Assembly (NCBI RefSeq): GCF_015910445.1
Contig: NZ_CP048882.1
Location: forward strand, 806,001-870,000
Direction of reading: 5' to 3'
Origin: Streptomyces bathyalis
GTDB taxonomy: Bacteria; Actinomycetota; Actinomycetes; Streptomycetales; Streptomycetaceae
DNA: 64,000 bases
Both the position numbers and the translations under genes were made by a program. How positions within the stretch are numbered: position 1 is the first letter of the stretch; each line of letters starts with the position of its first letter. The notes beneath the pieces were generated by a model that worked only from the letters and a program-made list of their open reading frames with translations, searched no databases and had not been told where the DNA came from. Positions 26,856 through 37,853 of this stretch are shown piece by piece.

Positions 26856-27410
26856 CTAGGGCTCCTTGTGCGTCCACTTGCGCAGCTCGGCGCGGGTGTC
26901 GAACTTGGCGAGGTTCGTGTCGATCGGGTCGTTGGTGTACTGGTGGAAGCGCCACGAGTGCTTGATTCCCGGCTTGCCGGGCTTGCCGTTGTAGTGCGCT
27001 ATCCACAGGCCGTCACCGGCGAACGACGTCGTGTCGTGGTTGAACCAGAAGTTGGTGTTGCAGTACAGCAGGACTCTGGTGTGGGGGCGTTCCTTCTGGA
27101 CGTACTTGATGAAGTAGTCCTTCTCCGCGTTGGTGACCTCGGAGTCCTCCCAGTCCAGGACGAGCATGTCGCCCTTGACCAGGTTGATCTTCGACATGAA
27201 GTAGTCGGCCTGCTTCTTCATGCTCCCGGCGCGGCCGAAGTGGTAGAAGCCGGTGACGAGTTCGGCGTCGCGCGCGGTCTTGCGCTGGGCGACCCATTTG
27301 GGGTTGGTGTACGACGTCCCCTCCGTGATCTTGATGAAGACGAAGTCGAGACCTTTCGTGCTGTAGTCCGACGGTTGGTAGCTCGAGACGTCGACGCCCT
27401 TGATCACCAT
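26856..27410 (-). CDS. GH25 muramidase-like protein without signal peptide
   Basis: A 184-residue glycoside hydrolase family 25 domain (N-acetylmuramidase fold). The start of the barrel KGVDVSSYQPSDYS, the strand DFVFIKITEGTSYTNPKW and the catalytic DWEDSEV (Asp-x-Glu) are all present, so it should be active on peptidoglycan. It consists of the catalytic domain only and begins immediately at the first strand, with no signal peptide, Tat motif or cell-wall-binding module. ATG 27410 has AAGGAG upstream. It may be a phage-type lysin acquired by the host, or leave the cell by lysis or another route. Confidence 0.88.
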   Translation of the reverse strand: MVIKGVDVSSYQPSDYSTKGLDFVFIKITEGTSYTNPKWVAQRKTARDAELVTGFYHFGRAGSMKKQADYFMSKINLVKGDMLVLDWEDSEVTNAEKDYFIKYVQKERPHTRVLLYCNTNFWFNHDTTSFAGDGLWIAHYNGKPGKPGIKHSWRFHQYTNDPIDTNLAKFDTRAELRKWTHKEP

Positions 27411-27658
27411 GCACTCCTTCTGCCGTCCGGCCACGCGGTCATCAGTTCCGATACCCGTAACCCGGCGCACCGTACCCCGAACGGGCCGCCGTGGGGCCCC
27501 GATCGGTCGCTCCGGGCGACCACTCGACCCTGCCCGCGCGCCCTCCTCCGGCGCGTCCCCCGGCGCCCGTGACGCCGGGCGGCGAGGATCGGTGCGGGTG
27601 CGGCAGCGGCCGCACCCGGCACACTGGTAGAGACGCACAGGCGACGAGGAGTACGACC

Positions 27659-28084
27659 ATGGCGACGACACGCACCGCTCACACCGTGTGGAACGGGGAC
27701 CTGAAGAAGGGGTCGGGTGAGGTCACCTTCGACTCCTCCGGCATCGGTACGCAGTCCGTCACCTGGGCATCGCGAGCGGAGGAGCCGAACGGGAGGACGA
27801 GCCCGGAGGAGCTGATCGCGGCCGCGCACTCCAGCTGCTTCTCGATGGCCCTGTCCAACGGGCTCAACTCCGCGGGCAAGCCCCCCACCCGGCTGGACAC
27901 CCGGGCCGACGTCACGTTCCAGCCGGGCACCGGCATCACAGGCATCCACCTCACCGTGCAGGGCGAGGTCCCGGGCATCGACGAGGCCTCCTTCACCGCC
28001 GCGGCGGAGGAGGCCAAGACCAACTGCCCTGTCTCCCAGGCCCTTTCGGGCACCACCATCACGCTGACCGCCAAGCTGAGCTGA
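27659..28084 (+). CDS. OsmC-family peroxiredoxin
   Basis: A 141-residue OsmC protein that reduces organic hydroperoxides with a pair of reactive cysteines. Both are present: Cys60 in AAHSSCFSMALS and Cys123 in TNCPVSQAL. The N-terminal WNGDLKKGSGEVTF matches the OsmC rather than Ohr subgroup. Start ATG 27659 has GAGGAG just upstream. It acts in the cytoplasm as a homodimer, with active sites at the interface, by family knowledge. It is divergent from the GH25 gene. Confidence 0.93.
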   Translation: MATTRTAHTVWNGDLKKGSGEVTFDSSGIGTQSVTWASRAEEPNGRTSPEELIAAAHSSCFSMALSNGLNSAGKPPTRLDTRADVTFQPGTGITGIHLTVQGEVPGIDEASFTAAAEEAKTNCPVSQALSGTTITLTAKLS

Positions 28085-28137
28085 GCCGGGCGGCAAGCGG
28101 GCACGAGCCCCCGCTGCCGCACGGGAGCGGAGGAGAG

Positions 28138-29016
28138 ATGCCGGAACTGCCCGAGGTCGAGGCGCTGCGCGACTTCCTGGACGACCGCCTCACGGGGCGC
28201 ACGGTGGAGCGCGTCACGCCCGTGGCGATCAGCGTGCTGAAGACCTACGAGCCGCAGCCCTCCGCGCTGGAGGGGCAGACGGTCACGGGAGTGTCCCGGC
28301 ACGGGAAGTTCCTCGACCTGGAGGCGGGCGGCCTGCATCTGGTCGTGCACCTGGCCCGGGCGGGATGGCTGCGCTGGCGCGATTCCGTCCCTCCGGGTCC
28401 GCCCCGCCCCGGGAAGGGGCCGCTGGCTCTGAGGCTGTCGCTGGCCGGCCCGGAGCAGGGTGGCGAGGGCGGTGGGTTCGATCTCACCGAGGCCGGGACG
28501 CGCAAGCGCCTCGCGGTCTACTGCGTGCACGATCCGTCGGAGGTGCCGGGCATCGGGCGGCTCGGCCCGGACCCGCTCGCCGACGACTTCACCAGAGAGG
28601 TCTTCGCCGGCCTCGTACAGGGGCAGCGCCACCGGATCAAGGGGCTGCTGCGCGACCAGAGCGTGATCGCCGGGGTCGGGAACGCCTACTCGGACGAGAT
28701 CCTGCACGCGGCACGGCTGTCACCTTTCAAGATCGCGGACGAGCTCACGGAGGAGGAGATCACCGGCCTCTACGAGGCTCTGCGCGCCACCCTCCGCGAT
28801 GCCGTGGAACGCTCGCGGGGGCTGGCCGCCGGGAAGCTGAAGTCGGAGAAGAAGACGGGACTGCGGGTACACGGCCGCAAGGGCGAACCGTGTCCTGTGT
28901 GCGGCGACACCGTGCGCGAGGTCTCTTTCAGCGACTCCTCCCTGCAGTACTGCGCCACCTGCCAGACCGGCGGCAAGCCGCTCGCGGACCGGCGCATGTC
29001 GCGGCTGCTGAAGTAA
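28138..29016 (+). CDS. Fpg/Nei-family DNA glycosylase/AP lyase
   Basis: A 292-residue base-excision-repair enzyme that removes oxidised bases. The N-terminus PELPEVE has the catalytic Pro2 and Glu3. A helix-two-turn-helix follows (GLLRDQSVIAGVGNAYSDE), and the C-terminal zinc finger is CPVC-x16-CATC with the conserved QTGGK. Whether it is Fpg (8-oxoG) or Nei2-like is not clear; the actinobacterial Nei2 group is possible. It lies 53 nt downstream of OsmC, a sensible pairing of oxidant defence and repair. Confidence 0.92.
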   Translation: MPELPEVEALRDFLDDRLTGRTVERVTPVAISVLKTYEPQPSALEGQTVTGVSRHGKFLDLEAGGLHLVVHLARAGWLRWRDSVPPGPPRPGKGPLALRLSLAGPEQGGEGGGFDLTEAGTRKRLAVYCVHDPSEVPGIGRLGPDPLADDFTREVFAGLVQGQRHRIKGLLRDQSVIAGVGNAYSDEILHAARLSPFKIADELTEEEITGLYEALRATLRDAVERSRGLAAGKLKSEKKTGLRVHGRKGEPCPVCGDTVREVSFSDSSLQYCATCQTGGKPLADRRMSRLLK

Positions 29017-29084
29017 CCCCAGGCCACGATCCCTGACGGTGCCGGGACCGGGCATACTGTTCGCACCTGGGGAGGGGCGCCGCC

Positions 29085-29819
29085 ATGACGACTGATGAAA
29101 GTACAGGTATGTCCGCCGACGAGCTGGAGGAGTTCGCCACAGGCCTGGCCAACATGGCACGTGACCTGCTCGCTCAGGACTCCGTACAGAAGACCCTCGA
29201 CCGCATCGTGACGCACGCCGTGGAACTGGTGGACGGGTGTGAGGCCGCAGGCGTGATGACCGTGGAGAACAGGCAGGTCAAGACGCTGGCCACGAGCAGT
29301 GACGTCGTACGCGCCTCGGACCGCCTCCAGGGCGCTCTGGACGAGGGCCCCTGCTTCGACGCGGCGCGGACGCCGAAGGAGGTCTACCGCGTCGCGGACA
29401 TGACCGAGACCGTCACGCGGTGGCCCCACTACGCGCCCGAGGCCCGCAAGCTGGGCGTCGGAAGCATGATGGGCTTCCTGCTCTACACCGACGAGGACAA
29501 CCTCGGGGCCCTCGACCTCTACTCCTCGACGCCGAACGCCTTCACGCGGCAGTCCGAGCACGTCGGCTGGCTGCTCGCGTCGCACGCGGCGGTCGCCTTC
29601 TCCAGCGCACGTACGCACGCGCAGCTGCACACGGCGCTGGAGACGCGGCACAACATCGGCGAGGCCATCGGCATCGTCATGGAGCGCTATCACCTCGACG
29701 AGGACCAGGCCTTCTCCGTGCTGAAGAAGAGTTCGCAGGACCGGAACACCAAGCTGCGCGAGATCGTGCGCATCGTCACCGAGACCGGTGAGATCCCGGG
29801 CGCGAAGCCCCGCTCCTAG
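29085..29819 (+). CDS. GAF-ANTAR RNA-binding antiterminator
   Basis: A 244-residue regulator with a GAF sensor domain (residues about 20-170, including LDEGPCFDAARTPKEVYRVAD) and a C-terminal ANTAR domain (IGEAIGIVMERYHLDEDQAF ... SQDRNTKLREIVRIVTETGE). ANTAR proteins bind two-hairpin RNAs in 5' leaders and prevent termination. The GAF domain probably senses a small ligand or redox state. ATG 29085 has GGGGAGGGG upstream. A perfect hairpin spanning its stop codon ends the transcript. Confidence 0.9.
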   Translation: MTTDESTGMSADELEEFATGLANMARDLLAQDSVQKTLDRIVTHAVELVDGCEAAGVMTVENRQVKTLATSSDVVRASDRLQGALDEGPCFDAARTPKEVYRVADMTETVTRWPHYAPEARKLGVGSMMGFLLYTDEDNLGALDLYSSTPNAFTRQSEHVGWLLASHAAVAFSSARTHAQLHTALETRHNIGEAIGIVMERYHLDEDQAFSVLKKSSQDRNTKLREIVRIVTETGEIPGAKPRS

Positions 29820-29842
29820 TCCCTGGCTCTGACAGGGACTAG
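29816..29842. terminator. bidirectional terminator hairpin overlapping two stop codons
   Basis: CTAGTCCCTG (29816-29825), a 7-nt loop, then its exact complement (29833-29842). The stem includes the ANTAR stop codon and abuts the DUF4236 stop on the other strand, so it serves both convergent genes. Confidence 0.85.
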
Positions 29843-30099
29843 TGCTTCCCGCCCCGCAGGGCCCGGGTGAGGGTCTTCAGCTTGCTCCCCCGGCTGGTCC
29901 GGCGGCTGGAGGAGGAAGAGGTGGTGTGCCGGTAGCCGAACGGGCCCGGCAGGTCCATCGACGTCGTGCGGCGGCCGTCGGAGCTGACAGTGCGGCGCGG
30001 GCCGTGCTTGCCACCCGTCGTCACCGACCACGACTTGCGGTTGATGTTCACCTTGACCCCGGGCAGTACCCGGAAGCTCTTACGGAACGTCAGCGGCAT
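29839..30099 (-). CDS. DUF4236 small basic protein
   Basis: An 86-residue DUF4236 protein: the N-terminal MPLTFRKSFRVLPGVKVNIN matches the family start, and SWSVTTGGKHGPRRTVSSDG and GRRTTSMDLPGPFGYRHT follow. It is very basic with a Ser/Arg-rich tail (SSSSSRRTSRGSK). The family occurs next to many unrelated genes and has no known function. The ATG is followed by the canonical N-terminus, so the start is secure. It is 52 nt downstream of the Clp gene on the same strand and could be co-transcribed with it. Confidence 0.88.
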   Translation of the reverse strand: MPLTFRKSFRVLPGVKVNINRKSWSVTTGGKHGPRRTVSSDGRRTTSMDLPGPFGYRHTTSSSSSRRTSRGSKLKTLTRALRGGKH

Positions 30100-30151
30100 G
30101 ATCGCCTCCTTGTGTATCAGGGCCGCTGCGGTCCCTGGTGCCCGTGACCGT

Positions 30152-32806
<2,655 letters not shown>

Positions 32807-32938
32807 TGGAATCCGTCCCGCTGACCCGACCTGGCCGGGCCACGCTGTGTCGGCTTCATGAAGCTTCCGGTGCGGAGTTCCCCCGAAAGGCCCTGCAACA
32901 CGTCCGCGGCGGCTTCCCGCAGCCCGTCCCGGGCGGCT

Positions 32939-33835
32939 TCAGCCCGCGGTGAGCAGTCCCGTGGCGACGGCCGCGCCGAGGAGCCCCGCGGTCTGCAGCC
33001 GGGTGGGACGTTCACGCAGGACGGTGAGTCCCAGGAGCGCCGGGATCGCGGGATACATCGAGGAGAGCACGACGGCGACCGTGACGATCTGCTCCCGCGT
33101 GGCCAGCAGGTAGAACACCAGGGCCAGCGTCGCGGCCGCGCCCGTCGCGGCGGCCCCGGCCGCCTGGCGCAGCGGCAGCACGGACCATGCGGCCCGGCCC
33201 GTCCTCCCCGTCCGCCCGGAGGGCCCGGCCCCCTGCCGGGTCAGTGCGGCGCGCAGCGGCGGCAGCGCGGCGGGCAGGATCACGGCGAGGGCGGTGAGAC
33301 GTCCCGCGGTGACGGGCCAGATGCCGGAGTCCTGGCCGGCCTGGGCGAGTGCCGCGTACTGGAGGGCGATCCCGGCCCCGGCGGTGAGTCCGTCCAGGGA
33401 GGCCGCGGGCGCGGTGGAGAGCGCGGGAGCGGTGCGTGAAGCCAGCCAGAGGGACGGCACGGCGACGAGGATGCCCAGCCAGGACAGCGCGGACGGACGG
33501 TCACCGAGGACCGCCACTCCGGCAAGCACGGGCAGTGCCAGGCCACCCACGGCGCTGACGGGCACCACGACGCTGATCGCGCCGCGGGTCATCCCCCGGA
33601 AGAGGAAGATCATGCCGAGGCCGGTGCCGACCCCGGAGAGCGCTCCCCAGGCGAGATCGGGGAACGCAGGCGAGGGGGCCGGGTACAGCGGCGCGGCCGC
33701 GAGGGCCAGCACGAGTCCTCCGGCCTGACCGGTGAGGGCGACCAGGGCGAAACCCGCACGGCGGGAGAGCAGGCCGCCGGCGAAGTCGGCCATCCCGTAG
33801 AAGACGGCGGAGGCCAGCGCGAGGAGGGCACCCAT
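32939..33835 (-). CDS. EamA/DMT-family transporter
   Basis: A 298-residue integral membrane protein with ten hydrophobic helices in two EamA repeats. The first repeat begins LALASAVFYGMADFAGGLL and includes GVGTGLGMIFLFRGM; the second begins near LDGLTAGAGIALQYAALAQ and ends in ALLGLTVLRERPTRLQTAG, the family signature. DMT proteins export metabolites such as amino acids or drugs. Its ATG shares one base with the stop of the MarR gene (TGATG), so translation is coupled and MarR is its likely regulator. Confidence 0.88.
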   Translation of the reverse strand: MGALLALASAVFYGMADFAGGLLSRRAGFALVALTGQAGGLVLALAAAPLYPAPSPAFPDLAWGALSGVGTGLGMIFLFRGMTRGAISVVVPVSAVGGLALPVLAGVAVLGDRPSALSWLGILVAVPSLWLASRTAPALSTAPAASLDGLTAGAGIALQYAALAQAGQDSGIWPVTAGRLTALAVILPAALPPLRAALTRQGAGPSGRTGRTGRAAWSVLPLRQAAGAAATGAAATLALVFYLLATREQIVTVAVVLSSMYPAIPALLGLTVLRERPTRLQTAGLLGAAVATGLLTAG

Positions 33836-34431
33836 CAGCTGCCGCGCGACGCGGCGGCTTCACCGCTCCCGCCGCTCCCGTGGTCCCCGCCGCTTCCGTC
33901 CGGCTGGTCGCGCTGTTCGTCGCGCTCGGACTGTCCGACGGGACAGATCGCGCCGCCGTGCACGCAGCCCGCGCGGTCGCAGAGGCGGCACAGGAGATCC
34001 GCGTTGCCGACCTCCGCGTAGAGCCGCGTCAGCAACTTGGCCAGGAGACCGTCGAGTTCCTCCCGTTCGGACTCGTCCAGTACCTCCACGATCCCGTTCA
34101 GCGGGGTTCCGCGGGCGGCGAGCATCGTGCGTGCGGTGCGGGCGCCGGCGGCGGTCGGCGTCACGGAGACCCAGCGTCCGGGTCCCGGGCGCCGCTCGAC
34201 GAGCCCGGCCGACTCCAGCGAGTCGACCATGCGGGCCGCGGCCGGCTGTGACAGGCCGACGCGGCGGCCGAGCTCGGTGACGCTCAATCCGGGCGACGCG
34301 GAGAGCACCACCAGTGCGGCGGAGCCACTGGTGCTGGTCCCGGCCGCCTTGGTGGCACCGGTGAGAGCCAGGTCGGTCACGGCGAGCGCGGTGGCGCCGA
34401 GGAGGTTGGCCGTGCGGTTTGTGTCATGCAT
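33835..34431 (-). CDS. MarR-family regulator with C-terminal cysteine cluster
   Basis: A 198-residue regulator. Residues about 45-110 form the MarR winged helix (GLSVTELGRRVGLSQPAAAR then MVDSLESAGLVERR). Near the C-terminus is a four-cysteine motif, LLCRLCDRAGCVHGGAICPV (C-x2-C-x4-C-x6-C), that could bind zinc or sense redox. The last 25 residues are Gly/Ser-rich. It is first in a two-gene operon with the EamA transporter. A 17-bp palindrome overlaps its start codon, which suggests autorepression. Confidence 0.88.
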   Translation of the reverse strand: MHDTNRTANLLGATALAVTDLALTGATKAAGTSTSGSAALVVLSASPGLSVTELGRRVGLSQPAAARMVDSLESAGLVERRPGPGRWVSVTPTAAGARTARTMLAARGTPLNGIVEVLDESEREELDGLLAKLLTRLYAEVGNADLLCRLCDRAGCVHGGAICPVGQSERDEQRDQPDGSGGDHGSGGSGEAAASRGS

Positions 34432-34442
34432 GACTCATGCAT
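34426..34442. promoter_or_regulatory. perfect palindrome over the marR start codon
   Basis: ATGCATGA-C-TCATGCAT is a perfect 8-1-8 inverted repeat that includes the ATG of the MarR gene (34429-34431). Its size and symmetry fit a MarR-dimer operator, and binding there would block transcription or initiation of the marR-eamA operon. Confidence 0.7.
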
Positions 34443-34543
34443 ACCGCGGACGGAGATCCCTCTCAACCCCTCGGCCCGGGCGACCGTCGATTCGCATGAC
34501 ATCCATCGCCGCATAACGGTTCAAGTAGGACAATGGAGGCGTC

Positions 34544-35347
34544 ATGGATGTACTGAGCAGGAACAATGTGGTGATCACCGGCCGGGGCGACGGCCCCGTG
34601 CTGATGCTGGCGAACGGCTTCGGTTGCGACCAGAACATGTGGCGGCTCGTGACCCCGGAGCTGGCGCGGCATTTCAAGATCGTCCAGTTCGATCACGTCG
34701 GCACCGGGCAGTCGGATGTCTCAGCATGGAGCGAGGAGCGCTACTCCGCCTTGGACGCCTATGCCGAGGACATCCTGGAAATCTGCCATGAACTCGACCT
34801 GGGGCCGCTCGTACTCGTCGGGCACTCGGTGAGCGCCGTCTTCGCCGTCCTGGCCGCGGCATGGGAGCCCGGGCTGTTCGAGAAGCTCATTCTGCTCACA
34901 CCTTCGCCCCGCTACATCGACGATGCCGGATACCGGGGCGGGTTCAGTGCCGAGGACATCGACGAGCTGCTGGAGTCCCTGGACAGCAACTACCTCGGCT
35001 GGTCCGAGTCGCTGGCGCCCGTCGTCATGGGCAACCCCGAACGGCCGGAACTGGCCGAGGAGTTGAGCAACAGCTTCTGCCGGATCGACCCGGCCATAGC
35101 CAGGGTTTTCGCCCGCGCGACCTTCCTTTCCGACAACCGCGCGGATCTCGGGCGCGTGTCCGTGCCGACGCGGGTGATCGATGTCGCCCAGGACGTCATC
35201 GCGCCCCGGGAGGTCGGACAATTCGTCCACGAGTCGATCCCCGGCAGCGAACTGGTGACTCTGGACGCGGTGGGCCACTGCCCGCAGTTGAGCGCGCCGG
35301 CCGCCACGACGGAGGCCATCGCCGGGTTCGCAGCCCGTGACGGATGA
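34544..35347 (+). CDS. rsbQ: RsbQ-like alpha/beta hydrolase
   Basis: A 267-residue alpha/beta hydrolase very like Bacillus RsbQ, the partner needed to activate the RsbP phosphatase on energy stress. The nucleophile is Ser95 in VGHSVSA, the acid Asp217 in AQDVIAP and the base His245 in VGHCPQL; the Bacillus triad is S96/D219/H247, almost the same spacing. The N-terminus NNVVITGRGDGPVLMLANGF is typical. RsbQ acts on a small hydrophobic molecule and passes the signal to RsbP. ATG 34544 has GGAGG 5 nt upstream. The stop overlaps the phosphatase start by 4 nt, which supports the assignment. D14/KAI2-type hydrolases are relatives. Confidence 0.85.
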   Translation: MDVLSRNNVVITGRGDGPVLMLANGFGCDQNMWRLVTPELARHFKIVQFDHVGTGQSDVSAWSEERYSALDAYAEDILEICHELDLGPLVLVGHSVSAVFAVLAAAWEPGLFEKLILLTPSPRYIDDAGYRGGFSAEDIDELLESLDSNYLGWSESLAPVVMGNPERPELAEELSNSFCRIDPAIARVFARATFLSDNRADLGRVSVPTRVIDVAQDVIAPREVGQFVHESIPGSELVTLDAVGHCPQLSAPAATTEAIAGFAARDG

Positions 35348-36603
35348 TGCCGGGCGCGGACCACGCGGAGCAGGGACCTCCGCAGCAGCAGCGCACCGCC
35401 GACGGCAACGGCGCACAGGAGCGGGCAGGGTACTGGGGGCTGCCGGAGGACGACCCGGAAGACCTGTACGAGAACGCTCCGTGCGGCTACCTCTCCACGC
35501 GGATGGACGGACGGATCGTCAAGGCCAACCGCACGCTCCTGGACTGGCTCGGCCGCTCGCACGACGAAGTCGTCGGACGCATGCGCTTCGCGGACCTGCT
35601 GACGGTGGGCGGGAAGATCTATCACGAGACGCACTTCGCACCGCTGGTCCACCTTCAGCACGAGGTCAGCGGGATCGCCCTGGAGTTGAGGACCGCCGAC
35701 GGCACCCGGCTGCCCGTGCTCGTCACCTCCGTCGTCAAGACCGACAGCAGCGGACAGCCACAGCTGATCCGCACCACCGTCAACAGCGCCCGGGACCGGC
35801 GAGCTTACGAAGCGGAGCTGCTGCGCTCACGCGAAAAGGCCGAACTCGAACGCGAGCATTCCCAGCGCCTGGTCAGCACGCTGCAGCAGACCCTGGTGCC
35901 GCCGGCCCTGGCGTCACCCCGGGGAATGGAGGTGACCGCGCACTACCACGTCGCCTCCCCCGACGAAGTCAGCGGAGACTTCTACGACTTGTTCCCCCTC
36001 GGCAAGGACGCATGGGGGCTGTTCGTGGGCGATGTCTGCGGCAAGGGCGCGCCCGCAGCGGTGCTGACGTCGCTCGCCAGGTACACCCTGCGGGCCGCGG
36101 CCGTCTACAACCCCGACCCCGTCGCGGTGCTCACGAATCTCAACACCGTGCTGAACACCGCCGATCACGAGCACGACCCCCGTTTCTGCACCGTGCTGTT
36201 CGGTGTGCTCAAGCCCGAGGACGACGGCTTCGCCATCACGCTCGCCAGCGGCGGACATCCCGACGCCCTGCTGCTGCGGCACTCCGGAAGCGCCGAGTAC
36301 ATCCCCACCCCCGGCGGACAGTTGATCGGTGTGCTGGCCGCACCGGACGTCGCGACCACCAGCGTGCATCTGTCGCCCGGAGACACCCTGCTCCTCTACA
36401 CCGATGGGCTCACCGAGGCCCATACCGCCAGCGATTCGGGCGACCGCTACGGCGACGAAGCGCTGCTGGGCTACGCCGACGTGCTGGCGCCCTGCACGGC
36501 CAGCGACGTCGTCTCCGCCATCACCCAGCTGCTGGACGCCTTCGGCGAAGGACTGGTCGACGACACGGCTGTACTGGCGCTGGGGGTGCCTGCCAGGAAC
36601 TGA
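35344..36603 (+). CDS. rsbP: RsbP-like PAS / PP2C (SpoIIE-type) phosphatase
   Basis: A 419-residue protein (Bacillus RsbP is 403). The N-terminal PAS domain (residues about 35-150; LYENAPCGYLSTRMDGRIVK) is followed by a coiled coil (EAELLRSREKAELEREHSQ) and a PPM/SpoIIE phosphatase with metal-binding acids in VSGDFYDLF, VGDVCGKGAPA, LLYTDGLTEA and VDDTAVLALG. By family it dephosphorylates an anti-anti-sigma factor and so releases a stress sigma factor. The PAS domain is where RsbQ or its product would act. No sigma, anti-sigma or antagonist gene is adjacent, so the target is encoded elsewhere. Confidence 0.88.
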   Translation: MMPGADHAEQGPPQQQRTADGNGAQERAGYWGLPEDDPEDLYENAPCGYLSTRMDGRIVKANRTLLDWLGRSHDEVVGRMRFADLLTVGGKIYHETHFAPLVHLQHEVSGIALELRTADGTRLPVLVTSVVKTDSSGQPQLIRTTVNSARDRRAYEAELLRSREKAELEREHSQRLVSTLQQTLVPPALASPRGMEVTAHYHVASPDEVSGDFYDLFPLGKDAWGLFVGDVCGKGAPAAVLTSLARYTLRAAAVYNPDPVAVLTNLNTVLNTADHEHDPRFCTVLFGVLKPEDDGFAITLASGGHPDALLLRHSGSAEYIPTPGGQLIGVLAAPDVATTSVHLSPGDTLLLYTDGLTEAHTASDSGDRYGDEALLGYADVLAPCTASDVVSAITQLLDAFGEGLVDDTAVLALGVPARN

Positions 36604-36786
36604 TCGGCGTGAACGCGCGCCGTGAACCGGCAGGCCACAGGCGGCCGTTCAGACGGGCAATCCGCCTCCACGCGCCAGGCCGCCTCGTGTACGGGCGTCG
36701 CCGGGTGTTGTACGGGCCGCTGCCCGTAGCCCCGGCGCGCACGGAGGCGTTGGACCTCACATCTTCGTCGACGACGTGAGGCGCGC

Positions 36787-37626
36787 ATGGGCGGCACGAA
36801 CGGCAAGCAGACCGGCAAGAGGAACGACGACCGGCCCTCCATCTGGGTCGGCTACGGAAAGCTGCTGAAGCTCTTCCGCGAGAACGCCCGGCTGACACAG
36901 GAGGAGTTGGCCGAACGGATCAGTTACTCGCACGAGTCGGTCGCATCGGTCGAGCAGGGCCGCCGTCCGGCGAAAGCGCCCTTCACCGCTGCGGCTGAGC
37001 GGGTGCTGGAGGCGGGCGGTGCGCTGCACGTCCTCCAGGAGGAGGTGGATTTCGCCAAACTCCCGGCGTTCTTCCGGGACTTCGTCCTGATCGAGATGGA
37101 GGCGGTGAGCCGCAGCTCGTACGACCCGCAACTCGTTCCGGGGCTACTGCAGACCGAGGACTACGCACGTACCGTGTTCGAGGGCAGATGCCCTCCCCTT
37201 GAGGACGAGGTCGTCGAACAGCACGTCGACGCCCGGCTGAACAGGCAGCGGCTCCTAACGAAGCGCCCGGCCGTCAACTTCTCCTTCGTCATCGAGGAGG
37301 CGGCGCTGCGCAATCCACTCGGGACTCCGGAAAGCATGCGGCATCAGATCGATCATCTTCTGACGCAGGGCCGGTTGCGCAACGTGGAGATCCAGGTCAT
37401 GCCTCTGGGGCGCGGCTTCCACCCCGGGCTCAACGGGCCCATGGTGCTCATCGAGACGGGAGAGCATCAGCACTTCGGCTACTTCGAATCGCAGGGCATC
37501 GGTCACGTCGTCAGCGACCGCGCGCACGTGAGTACGTTCTCTCTCCGGTATGGCAAGCTGCGCTCGATGGCCCTGAACATCAGGGAGTCGACGGCATTCA
37601 TCGAGCAGCTTGCGGGAGAGCTATGA
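36787..37626 (+). CDS. XRE-family HTH regulator with DUF5753
   Basis: A 279-residue regulator with an N-terminal helix-turn-helix (KLLKLFRENARLTQEELAER ... SYSHESVASVEQGRR) and a C-terminal DUF5753 domain (SSYDPQLVPGLLQTEDYART, IQVMPLGRGFHPGLNGP, FSLRYGKLRSMAL). This is the WhiJ-like group, many copies of which occur in Streptomyces together with small DUF397 proteins and influence development and antibiotic production. GTGAGG precedes the ATG. The ATGA overlap with the next gene shows they are co-translated. Confidence 0.92.
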   Translation: MGGTNGKQTGKRNDDRPSIWVGYGKLLKLFRENARLTQEELAERISYSHESVASVEQGRRPAKAPFTAAAERVLEAGGALHVLQEEVDFAKLPAFFRDFVLIEMEAVSRSSYDPQLVPGLLQTEDYARTVFEGRCPPLEDEVVEQHVDARLNRQRLLTKRPAVNFSFVIEEAALRNPLGTPESMRHQIDHLLTQGRLRNVEIQVMPLGRGFHPGLNGPMVLIETGEHQHFGYFESQGIGHVVSDRAHVSTFSLRYGKLRSMALNIRESTAFIEQLAGEL

Positions 37627-37838
37627 ACACCGAGCAGCACAAGGCCGGTTCCGGCGAGCTGCGCTGGTTCAAGAGCAGCCACAGCGGTTCGGACGGCGGT
37701 GACTGCCTCGAGGTCGCGGCCGGTGCGGGCACCGTGCACGTGAGGGACTCGAAGTGCGCGCAGGGGCCGGTGCTTTCGGTTCCGTCGCAGCAGTGGACGA
37801 CCTTCGTCGGGTTCGTCGCGGACGCTGCCCGCCGCTGA
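37623..37838 (+). CDS. DUF397 small protein
   Basis: A 71-residue DUF397 protein with the family pattern WFKSSHSGSDGGDCLEVA, then VHVRDSK and a final WTTFVGFVADA helix. It overlaps the XRE gene by 4 nt. In characterised pairs the DUF397 member affects the activity of its XRE/DUF5753 partner. It is the last gene before the convergent GntR regulator, 15 nt away. Confidence 0.92.
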   Translation: MNTEQHKAGSGELRWFKSSHSGSDGGDCLEVAAGAGTVHVRDSKCAQGPVLSVPSQQWTTFVGFVADAARR

Positions 37839-37853
37839 GGACGGGGCGGGCCC

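Noticed and set aside
36787..37838. XRE/DUF397 pair as a toxin-antitoxin system
   Set aside because: The domain pair is the WhiJ-type developmental regulator set; there is no toxin fold.
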